Of a DNA stretch of 64,000 nucleotides, positions 61,773 through 64,000 are shown in pieces. The notes beneath the pieces are model-generated. The model saw only the letters and a program-made list of their open reading frames with translations. It searched no databases and was not told the origin of the DNA. The first letter of the stretch is position 1. Each line of letters begins with the position of its first letter. This DNA comes from JAZPYZ01 sp045544455 (GTDB lineage: Bacteria > Bacillota > Clostridia > Oscillospirales > Acutalibacteraceae), in the NCBI GenBank assembly GCA_045544455.1, contig JAZPYZ010000019.1:186001-250000 (forward strand). Reading direction: 5' to 3'. Both the position numbers and the translations under genes were made by a program.

Positions 61773-62276
61773 TTACAGATACAAATTCATCAAATCACAA
61801 TCGATGAGTTCACCTTCGATTTTGAGCAATCCCTTATACTGTCCGATTTTGACAAATCCTAACGATTCATACAACCGGATGGCACGTGTATTATCGCTAC
61901 GAACTTCGAGGTGGATGATTTCCACACCGGCATTCCGCGCAAAATCGATCGCCGTCTGCATCAAGGCCCGTCCGATCCCTTTTCCCCACATCTCACGTCG
62001 AACGGTCACGCCAATATCGCCGCGATGTTTGATGCGTTCACGGTCGGATCCCATAAAACTCGCATCCCCAACGATACGTCCGTGCATACGGGCGACAAAC
62101 ACCGCCGAATGGGTGGAATCTTCTATCTCTTCCATCCACGCCTGTTCTTGTTCGGCGGTAAACGGCAATCCTTCTGCTCCAAAGGTCAGGTTATCGCTTT
62201 CTCCGCCGATATCCTTTAAATACTCCAGCATCTCCGCCGCATCCTGCGGCTTGGCTCGTTCAATCGTTATGTTCAT
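61773..62276 (-). CDS. GNAT family N-acetyltransferase (third)
   Basis: 167 residues. The acetyl-CoA loop RREMWGKGIGRALM is canonical, and the HLEVRSDNTRAIRLYESLGF segment is the typical C-terminal strand pair. The substrate is unknown. The ATG at 62276 has AAAGGAT upstream; it overlaps the end of queH by 17 bp. Confidence 0.87.
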   Translation of the reverse strand: MNITIERAKPQDAAEMLEYLKDIGGESDNLTFGAEGLPFTAEQEQAWMEEIEDSTHSAVFVARMHGRIVGDASFMGSDRERIKHRGDIGVTVRREMWGKGIGRALMQTAIDFARNAGVEIIHLEVRSDNTRAIRLYESLGFVKIGQYKGLLKIEGELIDCDLMNLYL

Positions 62277-62886
62277 TCGACCGATCCTTTCTCGAAAACA
62301 CGCAACCGCAATGATCCTGCCGATATAATCCATAAATGCGCGACAGTTCACACGAACGCAAATACCCGTTTTTCTTCTTAAAATCCGCGTACAGATATTT
62401 CACCCCGTACCGGGCCGCCAACTCTTCTCCGATGGTGTTGAGCACGTCTGCTTTTTTCAACGGACTGATCGATAGCGTGGTGGTGAAATAATCAAACCCT
62501 TGTTCGCGCGCGACCTGGGCGGTATGTTCCATTCGTAACCGATAACAGACGGCGCACCGTGCGCCCCCTTCGGGTGCGGTTTCCAATCCCTTTACGGCAT
62601 CGAAAAACAGATCGCTGTCATATGCCGGCACAATCAAAGACACCGGTCTTGTCAGCGGCATTTCTTCGATCAAACGTTGTTGTTCGGCAACGCGTTTGTC
62701 GAATTCCGTTTGCGGATAAATATTGGGGTTATCGTAAAATACGGTGATATCGAAATATCGACTCAACGTTTCAAGCACATACGACGAGCACGGCGCACAA
62801 CAGCTATGCAGCAACAACCGCGGCGCGGTGTTGGCGGTGGCAATAGCGGCCAATTCCTGTTCCATACGTTGTTGATAATTCGGCAT
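62260..62886 (-). CDS. queH: Epoxyqueuosine reductase QueH (DUF208)
   Basis: 208 residues. The diagnostic cysteine pairs are present: HSCCAPCSS near residue 28-34, RCAVCYRLRM in the middle, and QDHCGCVFS at the end; these bind an iron-sulfur cluster and a metal. QueH reduces epoxyqueuosine to queuosine in tRNA, replacing the cobalamin enzyme QueG. The ATG at 62886 follows AAAGGGGG by 8 nt; the ATG at 62904 lies inside that site. Confidence 0.92.
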   Translation of the reverse strand: MPNYQQRMEQELAAIATANTAPRLLLHSCCAPCSSYVLETLSRYFDITVFYDNPNIYPQTEFDKRVAEQQRLIEEMPLTRPVSLIVPAYDSDLFFDAVKGLETAPEGGARCAVCYRLRMEHTAQVAREQGFDYFTTTLSISPLKKADVLNTIGEELAARYGVKYLYADFKKKNGYLRSCELSRIYGLYRQDHCGCVFSRKDRSNEHND

Positions 62887-62963
62887 CGGTGCGCCCCCTT
62901 TCATCGATTTTCTTTATCATATCAAACTACACCGCATTTTGCAACCGATGATCCGAAAAAACG

Positions 62964-63004
62964 ATACGCCCCGTCACGCCATTGGCGTGACGGGGCGTAT
63001 CGGT
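62964..63004 (-). terminator. Strong terminator downstream of the M23 gene
   Basis: ATACGCCCCGTCACGCC and GGCGTGACGGGGCGTAT form a 17-bp stem; the minus-strand copy ends TCGTTTTTTC. An additional stem (TGCCCT/AGGGCA enclosing CCGGAA/TTCCGG) lies between it and the stop, about 63005-63045. Confidence 0.85.
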
Positions 63005-63060
63005 GCCCTTCTGGCCGTTCCGGAAATTCCGGTTTCGAGGGCAGGTGTTCTATGAGCATT

Positions 63061-63777
63061 TTATGCACCGGTTTTACCGGTTGTGACAGTTGTTGCATGT
63101 TTAATTTCACGACCGATAAGTTGCACCGGATCGACGTATTGTTTATCGGACAACACTTCTATATGCAGATGCGGCGTTTCGGCCGCTTCACACGGAATCT
63201 CGGTTAAGGTCGCGATTTCTTGCCCTACCTTGACCGCATCCCCTTCTTGAAGATCGGAGGCGGCTTTGGCACCGCAATACCGGATCACCGTTTTCTCATG
63301 GATCTGCAGTTCCACCACGTCGCCCCATAACGGATCTGAGAGGATCGCCGTGATCTTCCCATCGGCGGCGGCTTTGATCGTTTGTCCAATCTCGCCGACA
63401 AAATCGGTGCCGTTGTGTGTGCGCCAATCCTTCATCGTTTTCGAATATACCAAGGTATCACCGCTAAACGTGTTCGATACCTCGTTGCCGAACGGCAATA
63501 CGAACAAATCAGCCGGTGTAACGGCTACATCCACCGCCTCGGTCGGCTTCGTCGTCGTGGTGGGTTGGGTTGTTGTCGTCGCGGTAGTCGTAGTAGTGGT
63601 GCGTGTGGTGGCACTGCTCGACGGGTTGGTGGTCTTGGTGGGTTCTTCTATATCGGTTGTAGGGGTGGAAAATGTCGCAACGGCTACACCGGTGACGGCG
63701 ACCGCACAAACCGCCATCGCTATATAGAAAAACCGGTTGCCAGATCGGGCTCGTTTTCCATTTTGTTTATTATCCAT
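63061..63777 (-). CDS. Membrane-anchored M23 (LytM) peptidase, SpoIIQ-like
   Basis: 238 residues. One N-terminal membrane segment (about 17-35), a Thr-rich linker (47-78), and a LytM domain with zinc ligands H121 and D125 (RTHNGTDF) and H205 in HLHIEV. All metal ligands are kept, as in clostridial SpoIIQ, which is active and works with SpoIIIAH and SpoIID during engulfment. AAAGGAG precedes the ATG. A sigma-F/G-like promoter lies upstream. The 'Q' assignment is by architecture. Confidence 0.82.
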   Translation of the reverse strand: MDNKQNGKRARSGNRFFYIAMAVCAVAVTGVAVATFSTPTTDIEEPTKTTNPSSSATTRTTTTTTATTTTQPTTTTKPTEAVDVAVTPADLFVLPFGNEVSNTFSGDTLVYSKTMKDWRTHNGTDFVGEIGQTIKAAADGKITAILSDPLWGDVVELQIHEKTVIRYCGAKAASDLQEGDAVKVGQEIATLTEIPCEAAETPHLHIEVLSDKQYVDPVQLIGREIKHATTVTTGKTGA

Positions 63778-63812
63778 AACTCTTCTCCTTTACAATAGGC
63801 TCGCTCTACCGT

Positions 63813-63841
63813 TATTTTGAGCGATTAAGGCAGATTTATAC
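63813..63841 (-). promoter_or_regulatory. Candidate forespore promoter of the SpoIIQ-like gene
   Basis: Minus strand GTATA, 17 bp, CAAAATA, close to the sigma-G/sigma-F pattern (GNATA and CANNNTA). It is 36 bp upstream of the start. Weak but in the expected place. Confidence 0.4.
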
Positions 63842-63866
63842 ATCACAAATAAAATTTTCAAAGCGG

Positions 63867-63895
63867 TTGCATTTGCAGAAAAAAGAATCTATAAT
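63867..63895 (+). promoter_or_regulatory. Sigma-A promoter of the galT-like gene
   Basis: TTGCAT (63867-63872), 17 bp, TATAAT (63890-63895). Confidence 0.75.
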
Positions 63896-63933
63896 GAACT
63901 CTCAAAGAGTTTTCCAAGCCGGAGGGATTTTAA

Positions 63934-64000
63934 ATGGTACAAACCGCCTTACAAGCCTTGTTGCAATACGCGGTGGCGCATAAACTTATCGACCAAGTCG
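63934..64000 (+). CDS. galT: Probable class II galactose-1-phosphate uridylyltransferase, N-terminus only
   Basis: Only 22 codons are in the window, beginning VQTALQALLQYAVAHKLID, which matches the opening of class II GalT proteins (a short helix with xxLLxYAxxHxLI). GGAGGG precedes the ATG, and a good promoter lies 40 bp upstream. The call is tentative because catalytic residues lie beyond the edge. Confidence 0.5.
   Translation, partial: MVQTALQALLQYAVAHKLIDQV

Overview
The window looks like a chromosomal segment of an endospore-forming, Gram-positive Clostridia, most likely in or near the Oscillospirales/Ruminococcaceae. This is inferred from gene content and order, not from a marker tree. 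It has sporulation and germination genes (spoIID-like, spoVB-like, gerA-gerB-gerC, a spoIIQ-like M23 protein), the Gram-positive hprK, rapZ and whiA genes, a CIRCE-controlled hrcA-grpE-dnaK-dnaJ operon, 6S RNA, and many promoters with near-consensus sigma-A boxes at 16 to 18 bp spacing. Base composition is close to balanced, and I see no phage, insertion sequence or CRISPR array.

Layout. 1-10.9 kb (minus): a collinear run hprK, ROK glucokinase, murB, rapZ, whiA, dnaE, pfkA, tepA-like, ftsK/spoIIIE (cut by the window edge), linking carbon signalling, wall precursor supply, replication and chromosome translocation. 11-20.7 kb: a GT4 glycosyltransferase, a gerA-gerB-gerC germinant receptor operon with coupled starts, a divergent DUF421-DUF4363 pair, and radC followed by two membrane proteins and a membrane-anchored M20 peptidase. 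20.8-27.7 kb: degV, an Asp/Glu racemase with a small unknown gene, and the heat-shock operon. 27.7-31 kb is the most accessory part. It holds tRNA-Ser(CGA) with a partly duplicated 3' end around a structured element, a two-gene cassette of a 42-residue peptide and an HprK-like kinase, a GNAT enzyme, a DUF4190-like membrane protein and an atypical Lgt homologue.

31-38.5 kb (minus): prfB, then an arginine locus argG-argH-ABC transporter (binding protein, permease, ATPase)-argF, with candidate ArgR boxes at the promoter. 38.5-47.1 kb (minus): TM2 protein, CDP-glycerol transferase-like enzyme, metallo-hydrolases, rlmD-like methyltransferase, DUF368, rlmH, walJ-like, murA, 6S RNA and DUF1292. 47.2-51.5 kb: a divergent type II topoisomerase pair. 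51.5-64 kb: spoIID-like, citrate synthase, an unknown membrane protein, gap, a D,D-carboxypeptidase, a three-gene peptidoglycan-binding group leading into spoVB, GNAT, queH, spoIIQ-like M23, and the first codons of a probable class II galT.

Most of the window is conserved housekeeping. The best candidate for something undescribed is the peptide-plus-kinase cassette at 28.08-28.95 kb. It has its own promoter and terminator and looks like a minimal peptide-phosphorylation unit, but this is inference. The tRNA-linked structured repeat and the SpoIID-like/peptidoglycan-binding trio are the next most interesting. Many start codons were moved from the longest open frame to one with a properly spaced ribosome binding site; reasons are given per gene.
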